Shown here piece after piece: positions 54,461 through 64,000 of a stretch of DNA of 64,000 bases (positions within the stretch are counted from its first letter, which is position 1; every line of letters begins with the position of its first letter). Source of the DNA: Macrotis lagotis (taxonomy: Eukaryota > Chordata > Mammalia > Peramelemorphia > Peramelidae); the NCBI RefSeq assembly GCF_037893015.1, contig NC_133665.1, positions 32,895,336 through 32,959,335 on the forward strand, given 5' to 3'. A program made the translations under genes and the position numbers. The notes under the pieces were generated by a model that saw only the letters and a program-made list of their open reading frames with translations, did no database searches and was not told where the DNA came from.

Positions 54461-54706
54461 TACTTTTCACTTTTTTTGAAGAGGGAAGGGCAGTTGCATC
54501 TATGATTTTATTGATTCAGGTTCCCTGGGTGGAAATTACTGCCTACGCTGATGCAGATTTGCAATTTTTCTTTAATGAATAGCAAGGGTTCATAAGCTGA
54601 ACATCCATCAACTTTTTTAAAAAATATATTTTGATTTTTATATTTCAATATTGTTGATTTCCTTTGTAATTTTATGTTAAAATTAAATTATGATTTGAAG
54701 AAGTAT

Positions 54707-54999
54707 CATCGGGTATCTTGACCCAAGTCTGTGATCATTGCAACTGGAGGAAGCTGAGGCCTCCATAGGGCTGAATGGGATTGCTTGAGCTCACAAGTTC
54801 TGAGTTTTAGGAGGGGCAATTGCCTGCATTGCCAGGTACCAAAATTCTGAGTATTTGGAATTAAAATTCCATCTGACTGCAGTCAACTGGGTAAATCAAG
54901 CCAGGTCAGAAATGGAACAGTCAAAGCTTCTATGCTAAACAGAAGTGAAATTGGGACATAGGTTCTATCTACTACATTGTCTTGCCTGGACAGTATCAA
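54707..54999 (+). pseudogene. 7SL (SRP) RNA pseudogene, full length, plus strand
   Basis: Collinear with 7SL RNA over its whole length. The 5' Alu domain gives ATCGGGTATC, AAGTCTGTGATCATTGCAAC, GGAAGCTGAGG and ATTGCTTGAGCTCACAAGTTC. The S domain gives TCAACTGGGTAAATCAAGCC, then AGGTCAGAAATGGAACAG, CTTCTATGCTAAACAGAAGT and GAAATTGGGACATAGG. The 3' end gives CTACTACATTGTC and TTGCCTGGACAGTATC. It ends in A-rich sequence and an (AATG)n run. The full S domain marks it as a 7SL retrocopy and not an Alu-type SINE. Divergence is heavy and an SRP role is not expected. Confidence 0.88.
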
Positions 55000-55024
55000 A
55001 AATGAATGAATGAATGAATGAATG
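55000..55024. repeat. (AATG)n tail
   Basis: AATGAATGAATG repeat directly at the 3' end of the 7SL copy. Confidence 0.95.
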
Positions 55025-55084
55025 ATATCCATAAGTTTTATCCTACTGACATAGAAATCTATGACACAAAATAGATTAGGAATA

Positions 55085-55210
55085 TTTTAAAGTATTAAAG
55101 AGTTGTCTGGGGCTCTGCTTCTTATCATATAACTAGTATATTTAGAAGCAGTACTTGAACTCAGGTCTTCTGAACTCCAAAACTGGCCTGTTACTCAATT
55201 CTGTCATACT
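55085..55210 (-). repeat. CORE-SINE fragment, minus strand
   Basis: TATCATATAACTAGTATATT and CAGTACTTGAACTCAGGTCTTC. Confidence 0.6.
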
Positions 55211-55309
55211 ATTTTATTTCTTAGGAGAAAAAAATAACAAGTCCTTAATAAATACTTATTTAATTTAATGTACTCCTTTATGCCAAACATGAATTGATGG
55301 ATGATGGAT

Positions 55310-56290
55310 GGATTCCTATTAGTTGAGCCAAACCTAAACTACCACTTGTGTTGCAAGGCTCAGTCTCTGAGTTTCCAAAAGGTAAAATGTCTGGACCATT
55401 CCTATTGGGGAGTTTGACCTGTGGGCCTCAGTGGTATTGGCCCATGGTTCAGTGAGGCTGCCATCTGGGTCAGTGACAGTAGAGTGTTTAAGCTACCAGG
55501 TGGCAAAATGGACCTAACTAAAGGTGGTGATGATGATGTCAGTGCTCTTTAAAACCCCATTCCTGGCTTTTCCTCATAGAGGAGTCACTTTTCTAGAAAA
55601 TATGATCATATTTATATTGGCACCCAGTTCCCATCTGTAAAATTAGTGTGCTCTATGTTACCTTGCATTGATATTTCAGAACTTATTACACCATCCTTCC
55701 ATTTACTTGTAATACTTGTCAAGGTATTTTATTTTGTCTAAGGCACTGAAAGTGCTTTGGTTTCCTTTTTTTAAAGAACTGTGCTCTTTAAATAAGTTTC
55801 CATTGTATCATGCTATAGCTTTGGTTGGGAGGTGAGAAACTCTATTCTGTTAAGAGATTTTTGCCGTTCAACAGGCTTTATATCCCAGAGGTGTGAGGCA
55901 GTGAAGTGGGTCCTATATTGCACTTTCAGCACCACTAGAGGAGGCCTCTTCACTATCATAAAGGACTCAGCTTTCAGCATGGTGGGAGTCTTATTACCAG
56001 TGTCTGCCTTCAGAGGAGTTCAAAAGATGAAAAAAAAAAGGCAAGCATACAGAAGTTTCCCAGTTTGGCAAACACCTGAACTTCAACAACAGCCAGAGTT
56101 ATTAGGTGTGAGCACTGTTGAGAAAGGAAAATCTGGCTCAGCTTTGTAAATTCAGGTGATCTTAAGGAGTTGGGATCCCAATTAGCAAGCTACAGATAGT
56201 CTTACTGAACATGCTTTTGTAAGTGTGCATGAAGGTATAAGGAAGAAATAAGAAAGAACAGTTTGTGTGACAACAGTTTTAATTTTCTGA
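55310..56290. other. Repeat-free stretch with a 105-codon frame
   Basis: No repeat recognised. The plus-strand frame at 55832-56149 begins at an ATG but has no domain, no signal peptide and no clear initiation context, so I do not call a gene. CCACTAGAGGAG at 55932-55943 partly resembles a CTCF core. Confidence 0.35.
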
Positions 56291-56296
56291 TGATTA

Positions 56297-56432
56297 TTCA
56301 ATCAAGCAATAAATTTATAAGCATTTATTAAGTGCCTCTTTGAACCAAACACTGTGCTAATTGCTAGAGCTACAAAGACAAATATGAAATTGTGCTTGTC
56401 TTCAAAGGGGTCACAAATTAATGGAAGAAATG
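56297..56432 (-). repeat. L2/L3 3' end, minus strand
   Basis: AAGCATTTATTAAGTGCCTC, CCAAACACTGTGCTAATTGC and GTGCTTGTCTTCAAAGGGG. Confidence 0.8.
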
Positions 56433-56449
56433 GAGAGCATACGCCCATT

Positions 56450-56590
56450 ATTAAGCACAATGTGACAGGCATTGCAAGTGATCTACAAATTTTCATTTAT
56501 CTTCAAAACAATCCTATAAACTAGGTGCTTTTTTCCTCTCCATTTTGTAATTGAGGAAAATGAAAGAGACAGAAGCAAAGTACTTTGAAT
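56450..56590 (-). repeat. MIR3-like fragment, minus strand
   Basis: TTTATCTTCAAAACAATCC, TATAAACTAGGTGCTTTTTTC and TAATTGAGGAAAATGAAAGAG. Confidence 0.65.
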
Positions 56591-56621
56591 CATATGTACA
56601 CATATAAATAGACTCCAGATA

Positions 56622-56622
56622 G

Positions 56623-56676
<54 letters not shown>

Positions 56677-56682
56677 CAGATG
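56622..56682. repeat. (GATA)n microsatellite
   Basis: About 13 GATA units with one GACA, followed by a short GTAG run. Confidence 0.97.
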
Positions 56683-56845
56683 ATAGATTTAAAAGGTAGG
56701 TAGGTAAGCAGGTAGGTAAATAGAGCTTTTGATACAGATAGAGAAAATAAACATATATATAATTTTAAGAATTAGGCACCAGTCTCCAGGGGAGTTTGTG
56801 AGACCACACTTTGTGAATATTTTGAAGGATGCTAGAGATTTTGAA

Positions 56846-57030
56846 AGGAGTTCTTAACTTTTTAAATATGTCATGAAAGCCATTTGCAGTATAATGAAGC
56901 CTATGCTTGCCTTCATAGAATATTTTAAATACAGAAAATAAACTTCATAGAATTAATTTTAAAATATTTAATTATGGTTATCAAGCTTTCTTTAAAAATA
57001 AGTTCATAAACCCTAAATTAAGAATCTTGG
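56846..57030. mobile_element. hAT-type MITE, second copy
   Basis: The left end AGGAGTTCTTAACTTTTT and the complement of the right end CCAAGATTCTTAATTT are inverted repeats. The interior TTTAAAATATTTAATTATGG and AATAAGTTCATAAACCC correspond to the copy at 47028-47313. Confidence 0.7.
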
Positions 57031-57324
57031 TTAATAGGTCATATAATACCCTTAGCAGATGGCATTTTATCATGACCCATTCTTTCTTCTTTTTTCTTCC
57101 TTCTCCAATAACTTTTTTTCCTATTTGCATCTTTTTTCTACCACTTTTATTAGTTACTTTCTCCCCTTCTTTTCTATCTATGGCTTTTTCTTTTCGAGGT
57201 TAGCATACAGTATCAATAAACTAAAGAATTCATTGATTATCACCTTCAGCAGCAATTCTAAATATTCACCAACCAATAATTTGACTTCCTTTTACAAAGT
57301 GCTACTGCTTTCTATTGATAGAAT

Positions 57325-57480
57325 AAAGCTAGACCTAGAAGAGACTTCTGGGACCAAATAGTCCAACTTCCTTTTTTTTACAGTTAAAAAAAAATCTGAG
57401 ACCTAGGCAGTCTAAGTGTCTTGTTCCAGATCACATGGAGAGTAAATATCAGAGACAAAATTTGAATCTATCATGAACTG
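57325..57480 (-). repeat. CORE-SINE, minus strand
   Basis: CTAGACCTAGAAGAGACTTC, TAGTCCAACTTCCTTTTTTT and AGATCACATGGAGAGTAAA. Confidence 0.75.
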
Positions 57481-57489
57481 TAGGAAGCC

Positions 57490-57650
57490 ATTGACCCAAC
57501 CGCCTTAGTTTACAGATGAAGAAACTGAGGCTTTGAGAGATTAAGCAATTGAATAACTCAGAGTCACATAGCTAGTAAGGATCTGAAGCAAGATATTTGT
57601 CTTCTTGACACAAGTCCAATTGGTTATCCACTATACTACCTAACTGCATC
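57490..57650 (-). repeat. CORE-SINE, minus strand
   Basis: TTACAGATGAAGAAACTGAGG, CAGAGTCACATAGCTAGTAAG and ATACTACCTAACTGCATC. Confidence 0.85.
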
Positions 57651-57721
57651 TGCCTCTAGTGTTACTATTAACACCTGCTTCCTCTTCCCTTTTGTTTATA
57701 GATCATGAAGTCATTGTATTG

Positions 57722-57766
57722 TATATACACACACATACACATATATGTATGTGTGTATGTGTGTAG
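57722..57766. repeat. Self-complementary CA/TG repeat
   Basis: ACACACACATACACATATA meets TATGTATGTGTGTATGTGTG, forming a near-perfect palindrome of alternating purine and pyrimidine. Confidence 0.93.
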
Positions 57767-57769
57767 TAG

Positions 57770-59029
57770 AATTTTGGAGTAATAGAAATGAACTTTTTAG
57801 TCACTTTTTAGCATAATTCCAAATGGTTTTTAATGAACTAATTCCCAGCTCCAAAATATGTGCCCATATTGCCATAGTTCCTTAAAAACTATTTCTAATT
57901 TGTGTACCTTTGCAAATTGTCTAGTTATGAGATTAAACTTTAGAATTATTTCTTTATTATTAGGGATATTTTCATGATTAACCCTTCATATGGTTGTTAA
58001 TAAATGTAAATTCTTTAATATCTTCTCTGACCATTTATTTATTTGGGAATTTCTCTTAGAATGGAATTAAAATTAGCTATTCATTGCTTTTAGAATTAGG
58101 AAGGCCTGGATTCACATCCTACCTCTGATAACACAAATTTTATTGCATGCAGATCTGAATCTGAATCCGATATAGAGGAAAACCTACCTCTCCAAGTTGT
58201 TGATATGTTGTGATTTTCTTGAATGTCAAGGGCATCTAATATTTTTCATGTTCAAGTAGAGTTTTTTTCTTTCTTTTTCTTTCTTTTTTTAAAGAAAGTT
58301 CTCCTGTTTAGGGTATTCTGGAAAGAACAATCAGCAGCTTGACTCCTTAAGGCATCCTGAAATATGGAGGAGGGTATGTTTCCTAAGAAATGTCAAGTAC
58401 AACTCTCTAAAAAGCTAAGTGAGCCAGAGTCCTGCACAGTATGAGAAAGCATCCTTCCAAGTCCTCTTTGACCTTTAGTCAACCAGGGATAGTCCTTCTT
58501 TTGTTATCCCTGACAATGCTGCCCCAATCATTGCTTAACTCTCAACCCCTCCCCATATGGAAAGAGAACACTAGGTGAGATGGCACCAAATGCCATATTG
58601 GTCTTGCCTCTAGTCAGACAACTATTCTTGATGAGCTAATTAAAAGAAAATAAGAGAAAGGCCATCATAAAAGGTACTGGAGGTGGAGGACCTTTAGAAG
58701 GGACATGTTAGCAAAATATTCCCATCTGGTATTTATAGACTCAATGGCCATGAGCAAAAAAAAAGTAAAGGAATAACTAGTTGTCCATCTGGTAGGAAGA
58801 AGAATTTAAGATCATGCTTTGGGAATTTTGTTCTAAAAGGGAAAAAAAATTCATACCACATGGATCAAATCTGGGTAGCAGGACTAAACAATCAAATGCT
58901 GCCTCATAAACTGTTTTTAGCCAGAAAGCTGCTTAGCTAGTGATTTTAATAAAGCACATGTCTGTCATTTGAAGTCCATAAGTGTCCCCATATGAAGCAC
59001 CGCCCCCTAGGATGTACAACCAGCATTAC
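57770..59029. other. Unassigned sequence
   Basis: No repeat recognised other than T-rich stretches near 58264-58292. No exon seen. Confidence 0.35.
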
Positions 59030-60130
59030 TTTCATTCAGTGACTTTCTTTTTCCAGCCCTAACCGAGAAAATGAAAAGCCAAGCATATTTGTACCCTGAG
59101 AGCTGCCTCCACGCCCCATATTACACCTGCAGAGAGACTAAACATTTTAGACTCACAGTTAATTACCCCTTCCAAAAGGACGTGTAAAAAAAAAGGCACA
59201 GGAAAGCCCTGTGGAACCCATGGAATATCAATCAAAATGCGAAGAGAATTAATCCCTCAGGATAAATGACTTGGCAGGGAACAGGCCGACTTTTATTAAA
59301 GGCCCTGTTGCATTCCCCCACAGTAAGAAAGGGTCTGTTAACATCAAACGTGGAGCCCACATGGATTAAATTAGGTCACTCTTCATGTTACAGTTTTGGG
59401 TTTCATAAAGTGCAGCTTGTGGTTGGATTGTATGCTTCAGATCTGAAGAGCTGGTTGATGACTTCCCAAACTCTTCAATATTGTACTACTAGTGATATTT
59501 ACCGGAGCTCGACCACAGCCCTCTTCAATCTGGCATTAATAATGCATCCCTCAGTTTCTGAGCTCTCTCCGAGTTTCACTTCCCAATAAACAAATATTTG
59601 CGGTGTGTCTGTGGGCAGCTCCGCTGCTGGCATGCCTGGCCCTGGACCACATTCCACGAAGAAAGGGGACACAGCTGTGGCCCCTGGGTTAAATGCTGAC
59701 AGTAATGGGGGTTTCATTGGAACCACCGGGCCTTAAAAGGCTCAGCCTGAACAAGCAGAATGAGGCCTAAACTGGGACCAGATCCCCAAGGGGAAATGTC
59801 TTCTAAAGGTGACTTATCTTTGAATTTTTCTCTCACTTCCTCATTCATGCAATGGCTGCAAAGGGTGACTTGGGGGACTGCTGATAGAAGGTGGGTAGGG
59901 AAATAGGATGGACAGCCAGCTTTCCCTTGACACATACCTAGACACCTGGTGTTGTTATCTCCCAGAGTGCTTTGGAGCACATATCTTGTCTCTTGGAGGT
60001 GCAGGCTGAACAAAGACCCAGAAGTTTCATTATTTATCTTACTGCTGCCAGCATTAGGCACTATTGAAAACAAAGACATCAGCAAGTCCATACCGTCTGT
60101 CTTGTTTCACTTAATTCATTTTGTTTGCAG
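59030..60130. other. Repeat-free, CpG-bearing block: candidate conserved regulatory DNA
   Basis: This is the only stretch over 1 kb that is free of recognisable repeats, higher in GC than its surroundings and holds several CpGs (AACCGAG, ACCGGAGCTCG, CTCCGAG, TTTGCGGTG, CTCCGCTGC). It contains motifs typical of enhancers: AATAAACAAATATTTG (forkhead-like, about 59586), TAATAATGCAT (homeo/POU-like, about 59536) and GGGTTAAATGCTG. Frames of 75-125 codons occur on both strands but none shows a domain. Its function is inferred only from composition. Confidence 0.45.
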
Positions 60131-60512
60131 ACATAACAAGCATGTTATTTATTTAGTTGTAAGTACATACCAAAGTAAGGATGCATTCACTTTAATCCTC
60201 TAATTTAACAAGATCACATACTTCAGGAAGCCAAAGGCATTACACCAAGATTAGAATAAAGAGTTCTGTTTCCTCTTAGATTAAAATAGATATCCTGAAT
60301 ATTTGATTTGTGGTATGTTATTATGTTTGATATTTGGGCTCTCTTGCTGAGGTCTAAATTAGTGTGTTTATTAAATTCTCAGTAAGTGGCATTTTACCCA
60401 CTGTGTGTACATTTAAAAGCATCTTTCAAGATAAAGTCTGTCATAAAATGGGAAACCTGGTTTACTACCTACATTTCTTCAAATTGAGTGACTGGATTGA
60501 GAGACCTAACTT

Positions 60513-60653
60513 TTTTTTTTTTTAGTTTTTGCAAGGCAATAGGGTTAAGTGGCTTGCCCATGGCCTAATTATTAAGTGTCTGAGGCCAAATTTGAACTCA
60601 GGTACTCCTGACTCCAGGGCTGGTGCTCTAACCACTGTACCACCTAGTCACCC
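60513..60653 (-). repeat. Young marsupial SINE, minus strand, perfect target-site duplication
   Basis: Poly(T), TTTTTGCAAGGCAATAGGG, TTAAGTGGCTTGCCCATGGCC (a short internal deletion removes the ACACAGCTAGG block), AATTTGAACTCAGGTACTCC and GTACCACCTAGTCACCC. AGAGACCTAACTT occurs at 60500-60512 and exactly at 60654-60666. Confidence 0.95.
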
Positions 60654-60666
60654 AGAGACCTAACTT

Positions 60667-61108
60667 CTAAAGGAGCTAAAAGACACAAGAAAACTTTGCT
60701 CCCCTTGAAAAGGGCTGATGCCCTTTGACTTTGTCCATCCCTCATTCCCTCCCACTTTAATTTTAAGTAGCAGGTAAATAGTGATTAATTCAGCTTCAGT
60801 TGTTCTGCCCCACCTACCAAAGGTAAGTTTCCTCTATGATTTCTCCTTGCTTCTTGGAGAGTTTATCAGTGGAATTATTCAAGAACTCTCTCAATTGTGC
60901 AAGAGGCAACAAGGCAAATTTTTTGATGGAGTAGAGATGATTATAGACTTATAGATTCATCTTGTACACTATTCTTGGCACAGAAATCATTCTTGTTGGT
61001 TTTTCTTTTCTTCCTTTAAGGCAGTGGCCATCTTGCTTTTTTTGTATTTGTATATTTGTGTTTGTATTTGTATATCAGCACTCCTTGTATTTAGCATAGT
61101 ATGTGACA
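60667..61108. other. Unassigned sequence
   Basis: Nothing recognised. Confidence 0.3.
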
Positions 61109-61335
61109 AAATAAGGAAGCTAAGTGGTAAAGTGAGTAGAGTTCTGGGTTTGGAAACAGGATGACCAGAGTTCAAATCCAGCCTCAGATACTTACTAGCT
61201 GGTTATCCTGAACAAGTCACCTTAACTGCTTGCCTCAGTTTTCTCATTTATAAAATGGATATCACATTAGCACCTCTGTTCCAATATTGTTGAGAGGATA
61301 AATTAGGAAAATTATAAAATAAGCATTAGAGTGCA
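61109..61335 (+). repeat. CORE-SINE (Mar1 type), plus strand
   Basis: GGAAGCTAAGTGGTAAAGTG, CAGAGTTCAAATCCAGCCTC, ACTTACTAGCTGGTTATCC and CTCAGTTTTCTCATTTATAA. Confidence 0.88.
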
Positions 61336-61339
61336 AACT

Positions 61340-61425
61340 ACTTGAGGGTAGTGATTGTCTTTTGTCTTTTTTGGCATTCCAGCACTTAACACCATGTCTG
61401 TCACAGAATAAATGCTAAATAAATG
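61340..61425 (+). repeat. L2 3' end, plus strand
   Basis: AACTACTTGAGGGTAGTGATTG and CCAGCACTTAACACCATGTC with AATAAATGCTAAATAAATG. Confidence 0.75.
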
Positions 61426-61555
61426 TTAGCTGTTATTAATATAGGCTTTTTCACTCATTCATTTATTCATTCACTCACCCTTCCCCCCCCCAGTTACTTT
61501 GTACTTTTTCTATACATATTTTGTATATATTTTTGGGTACCTCTTTTCTCCTTTA

Positions 61556-61745
61556 GGCAGCTAGATAGTTCTATGGATAGAACATTGGGCCTGGAGTCAA
61601 GAAGACCTGAGTTCAAATCCGCACTCAGACCTTCACCAACCATGTGACTTTGCGCAAGACACCTAATTTTGTTTGCTTTAATCCACTAAATATGGAAATG
61701 ACAAACTATGTCAATATCTGCCATCAAAATTCCATATAGGGTTAG
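61556..61745 (+). repeat. Marsupial SINE, plus strand
   Basis: AGGCAGCTAGATAGTTCTATGG, GAGTTCAAATCCGCACTC B box, CAACCATGTGACTTTGCG and GGAAATGACAAACTATGTC. Confidence 0.88.
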
Positions 61746-61787
61746 ACACCTAGGTCTGTTTTCTCCTCAGTACCACAATACTCCAAA

Positions 61788-61910
61788 ATGTAAGTTTCTT
61801 GATGACAAGAGAATATAAGCTTCAGAAGGCTTGGAATTCTTCTGTTTTAATCTTTATTCCTATTGTCCAGTACAGAGTCCAGGACATGGTAACCACACCA
61901 TAGTTGCCTA
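61788..61910 (+). repeat. L2 3' end, plus strand
   Basis: TGTAAGTTTCTTGATGACAAG, TTCCTATTGTCCAGTACAG and GTCCAGGACATGGTAACC. Confidence 0.6.
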
Positions 61911-63245
61911 GAAAATTGAATGGAAATTTCAACTCATTGTGCTTTAAGAGTCTTAGAAACTTGCTTGGAGCTTGGAGAGGATCCAAAATTTGTCTGTCTT
62001 CACACACCTAATATCCATCAGAGTGGTAGGATTTGAACAAAGGTCTTTCTCTTGCCAAAGCCCACCTTCTACCCACAAAACCCACAGAGGTCATTTTAAG
62101 AACAAAATAATGTGTTTACAAAGTTAATAAAAGCCTGTTATATTAACTTTGATCTGGAATTCGGGAGTTGGGGGAGAAGGGGAGAAATATAAAATTCCAC
62201 ATGGTATTAATCTAGTAAAGGAAAATGTTAAGCAACTCAAATAAGAAAAGATGATCAAAACAGTTGAGTCAGTTGTTACTGTTTTTCAGGGATAGTTTCC
62301 ATCTGGCAGGTTTCAACTTGGCTTGAAAGACTTGGGCAGGGCTGAATAGGTCTAAGGTATAAATGGAGTGGGTAGTGCAGCATGCCATGGGGTGATTTGA
62401 TGGGCAAGAAAAGATCGCTCCTCCTCACTGATTCCCAAATGTCTTCTCACATGTCTGTCACAGTCTCTGAAATTCCCACATTAGTCATTTCTTTAAGTTA
62501 AGTCTCCAGAAGCCTTATATTACCTGGGAGGGTAATACAGAAAAAAGAACATTAGAACTCATCAAACACCTTAATATAGATTTGTTGATCCAATTAACTG
62601 ACCAATCACCTAGAAAGGCACTGAGGGAATGGCATGAGACACTATTGCATTTTGGTAAGAGGGCTGGAAAACAAAGATCTGGACTATAGTGGGGTGCCAC
62701 AATAGGGCACAGAAAGACAGGAGAAAAGTGGAGAAATAAAAGGATGCTGAAAAGGGAACAGAGAGGACATGGAGGAAAAAATCAGCTTCTGCCCACTTTA
62801 CAATATTGCTGGCCCTGCTCTTGGGCTACCCACCTCTGTATATACCATGGCATCCTCATTTTACTAAATGGTCTACCACATCAGTCAGCCCTCTGAGCTA
62901 GTCTGGGGATTAATGAACAGCTGCTTGAATAAGACCACAGGCCACTTTCATCTCCAGCACAACAGCAGAGAGCAATCAAGCAGAGAATATTAATAATGAG
63001 CCAAACCCTCATTGTCTGAGACTGCAAGAGAAAACTTGGGGTATTTATTTCAGTATGTTTCCATTTTTCACTCCAAGGGCAAGATTCCTTAGTGCTAACT
63101 AGATAAGAATGCATCCTATGGAGGATAACTCCTATTTTCAAAAACTTGTACTTCCTTCTCACACAAGAGCCAGATGGTTCTCCAGGCTGTTAGTCAATCA
63201 CCAAATATTCACCAAGTGCCTACTAGATTGAGACAACATCAGGTA
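61911..63245. other. Unassigned sequence
   Basis: Mostly unrecognised. 62020-62070 (GGATTTGAACAAAGGTCTTTC) is a likely minus-strand SINE scrap and 63190-63235 a likely L2/L3 end (AAATATTCACCAAGTGCCTAC). No exon seen. Confidence 0.35.
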
Positions 63246-63249
63246 CCTG

Positions 63250-63400
63250 AAAGAGTGCAGAACAGGGAGTTGAATAACCTGAAAAAGGTGAGACCTTGAG
63301 CATATCACTGAATCTCTGTATCTCAGTTTTCTCATCAATTAAATAATGAATTTGGATTAGGAGATTTCCAAAGAGTTTTCCAGTTTCAATATTTTTGGTA
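63250..63400 (+). repeat. CORE-SINE fragment, plus strand
   Basis: GGTGAGACCTTGAGCATATC, TCTCAGTTTTCTCATCAATT and TTTCCAAAGAGTTTTCCAG. Confidence 0.65.
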
Positions 63401-63523
63401 TATCATGATAGATTCTACTACAAAATAACTGTCTATCTAATATTTCTAAATTGGAAAGTGAAAAGAAAGCTGGTCATTAGCATCAAGCAAACTCAAATCA
63501 TTTGATTGCCTTTACTCAGTTTC

Positions 63524-63605
63524 TCTCTTGTCTGCCTCTGTCTCTCTGTCTCAATCTGTCTCCCTTTTTTCTATCTCTCTGTTTCTCTGTCTCTCTCAAC
63601 ATTTT

Positions 63606-63657
<52 letters not shown>

Positions 63658-63736
63658 CTCTGTCTTTGTCTGTCTTTGTGCCTCTCCATTTTTCTCCCTT
63701 TATCTCCGAGTTTCTGTCACTGTTCTCTGCTCTCTC

Positions 63737-63778
<42 letters not shown>
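63524..63778. repeat. CT-rich simple sequence with two (CT)n runs
   Basis: (CT)n at about 63610-63654 and 63737-63776 within polypyrimidine sequence rich in CTCTGTCT units. Ser/Leu-rich open frames across it are low-complexity artefacts. Confidence 0.95.
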
Positions 63779-63781
<3 letters not shown>

Positions 63782-64000
63782 AACAAGTATACATAAATGG
63801 ACAGTCAGAAAGAGGACAACTTGAATCAGAAAGTCAGAAACAAACTTTTTCCTGGTTGTAAATGAGGTGTTCTGAAATCCCATATTAATTCTTTTCATAT
63901 TCTCTTCACTAGGACATTATAAGAAATGCCATTGTGTTTAGCATTCTGTCCAGTAGGATTTTTTGTTAATCAGTAATGAAATAAGGCTATATATAAGATG
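63779..64000. other. Unassigned end of window
   Basis: Nothing recognised. Confidence 0.3.

Noticed and set aside
54707-54999. An Alu-like SINE
   Set aside because: The 7SL S domain is present and Alu families are not known in marsupials, so a 7SL retrocopy explains it better.
55932-55943. CTCF site (CCACTAGAGGAG)
   Set aside because: The core is close to the consensus, but the bases after it do not fit well, and a 12-base match is expected by chance in 64 kb.
55832-56149. 105-codon plus-strand frame starting at ATG
   Set aside because: No domain, signal peptide, or splice context that I recognise, and the length is expected by chance in repeat-free DNA over 64 kb on six frames.
59266-60203. 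Frames of 75-125 codons on both strands
   Set aside because: They overlap on opposite strands without any domain. Open frames here follow from the higher GC content.
63502-63861. Plus-strand frames of 96-119 codons rich in Ser and Leu
   Set aside because: They translate CT-repeat sequence and have no complexity or domain.
1-64000. Endogenous retrovirus or other LTR element
   Set aside because: I looked for paired LTRs, primer-binding sites and gag, pol or env-like frames and saw none that I could support. All reverse-transcriptase traces fit L1 or L2.

Overview
The window reads as ordinary vertebrate intergenic or intronic DNA from a marsupial. It is AT-rich and CpG-poor, has no recognisable protein-coding exon, and is filled with interspersed repeats. 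The host call rests on many tRNA-derived SINEs with the marsupial head (GGCAGCTAGGTGGTGCAGTGG) and the 3' motif TTGCCTTGCAAAAACCT, on L1 copies with marsupial-like 5' and 3' ends, and on dense old MIR/CORE-SINE, L2 and L3/CR1 copies. The least diverged SINEs look like the WSINE1/Mar group of Australian marsupials, perhaps a dasyurid, but the species call is weak.

Layout. 1-9 kb: old MIR/CORE-SINE, L3/CR1 and L2 pieces, a hAT-type MITE (1232-1456) and a poly(A)-only retro-insertion scar (9000-9039). 9.6-15.2 kb: an inverted pair of young SINEs and two L1 3' ends. 15.3-21 kb: L2 pieces including one collinear copy of about 1.1 kb (19335-20495), a SINE whose tail became a GAA run, and a GAGATA/GAGACA array. 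21.07-27.13 kb: one long, broken minus-strand L1 that reaches its 5' end, carrying ORF1 coiled-coil and ORF2 endonuclease and reverse-transcriptase remnants and interrupted by two SINEs. 27.1-34.4 kb: nested L2, L1 and SINE copies, a 7SL RNA pseudogene inside an L2, and an L2 holding an inverted duplication of about 185 bp. 34.5-58 kb: scattered SINE, L2, hAT and microsatellite sequence, a second 7SL pseudogene (54.7-55.0 kb) and long unassigned stretches. 58-60.5 kb: the longest repeat-free stretch, partly CpG-bearing, and the best candidate for conserved regulatory DNA. 60.5-64 kb: SINEs, L2 ends and CT-rich simple sequence.

No genes act together here and I found no new biological system. 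The interest lies in rearrangement footprints: the L2 inverted duplication, a double hairpin in the L1, a 39-bp templated insertion in a SINE, and a composite L2 junction seen twice. Family names come from memory of repeat consensus sequences, not from a database search, and most repeat boundaries are good to about 5-20 bases.
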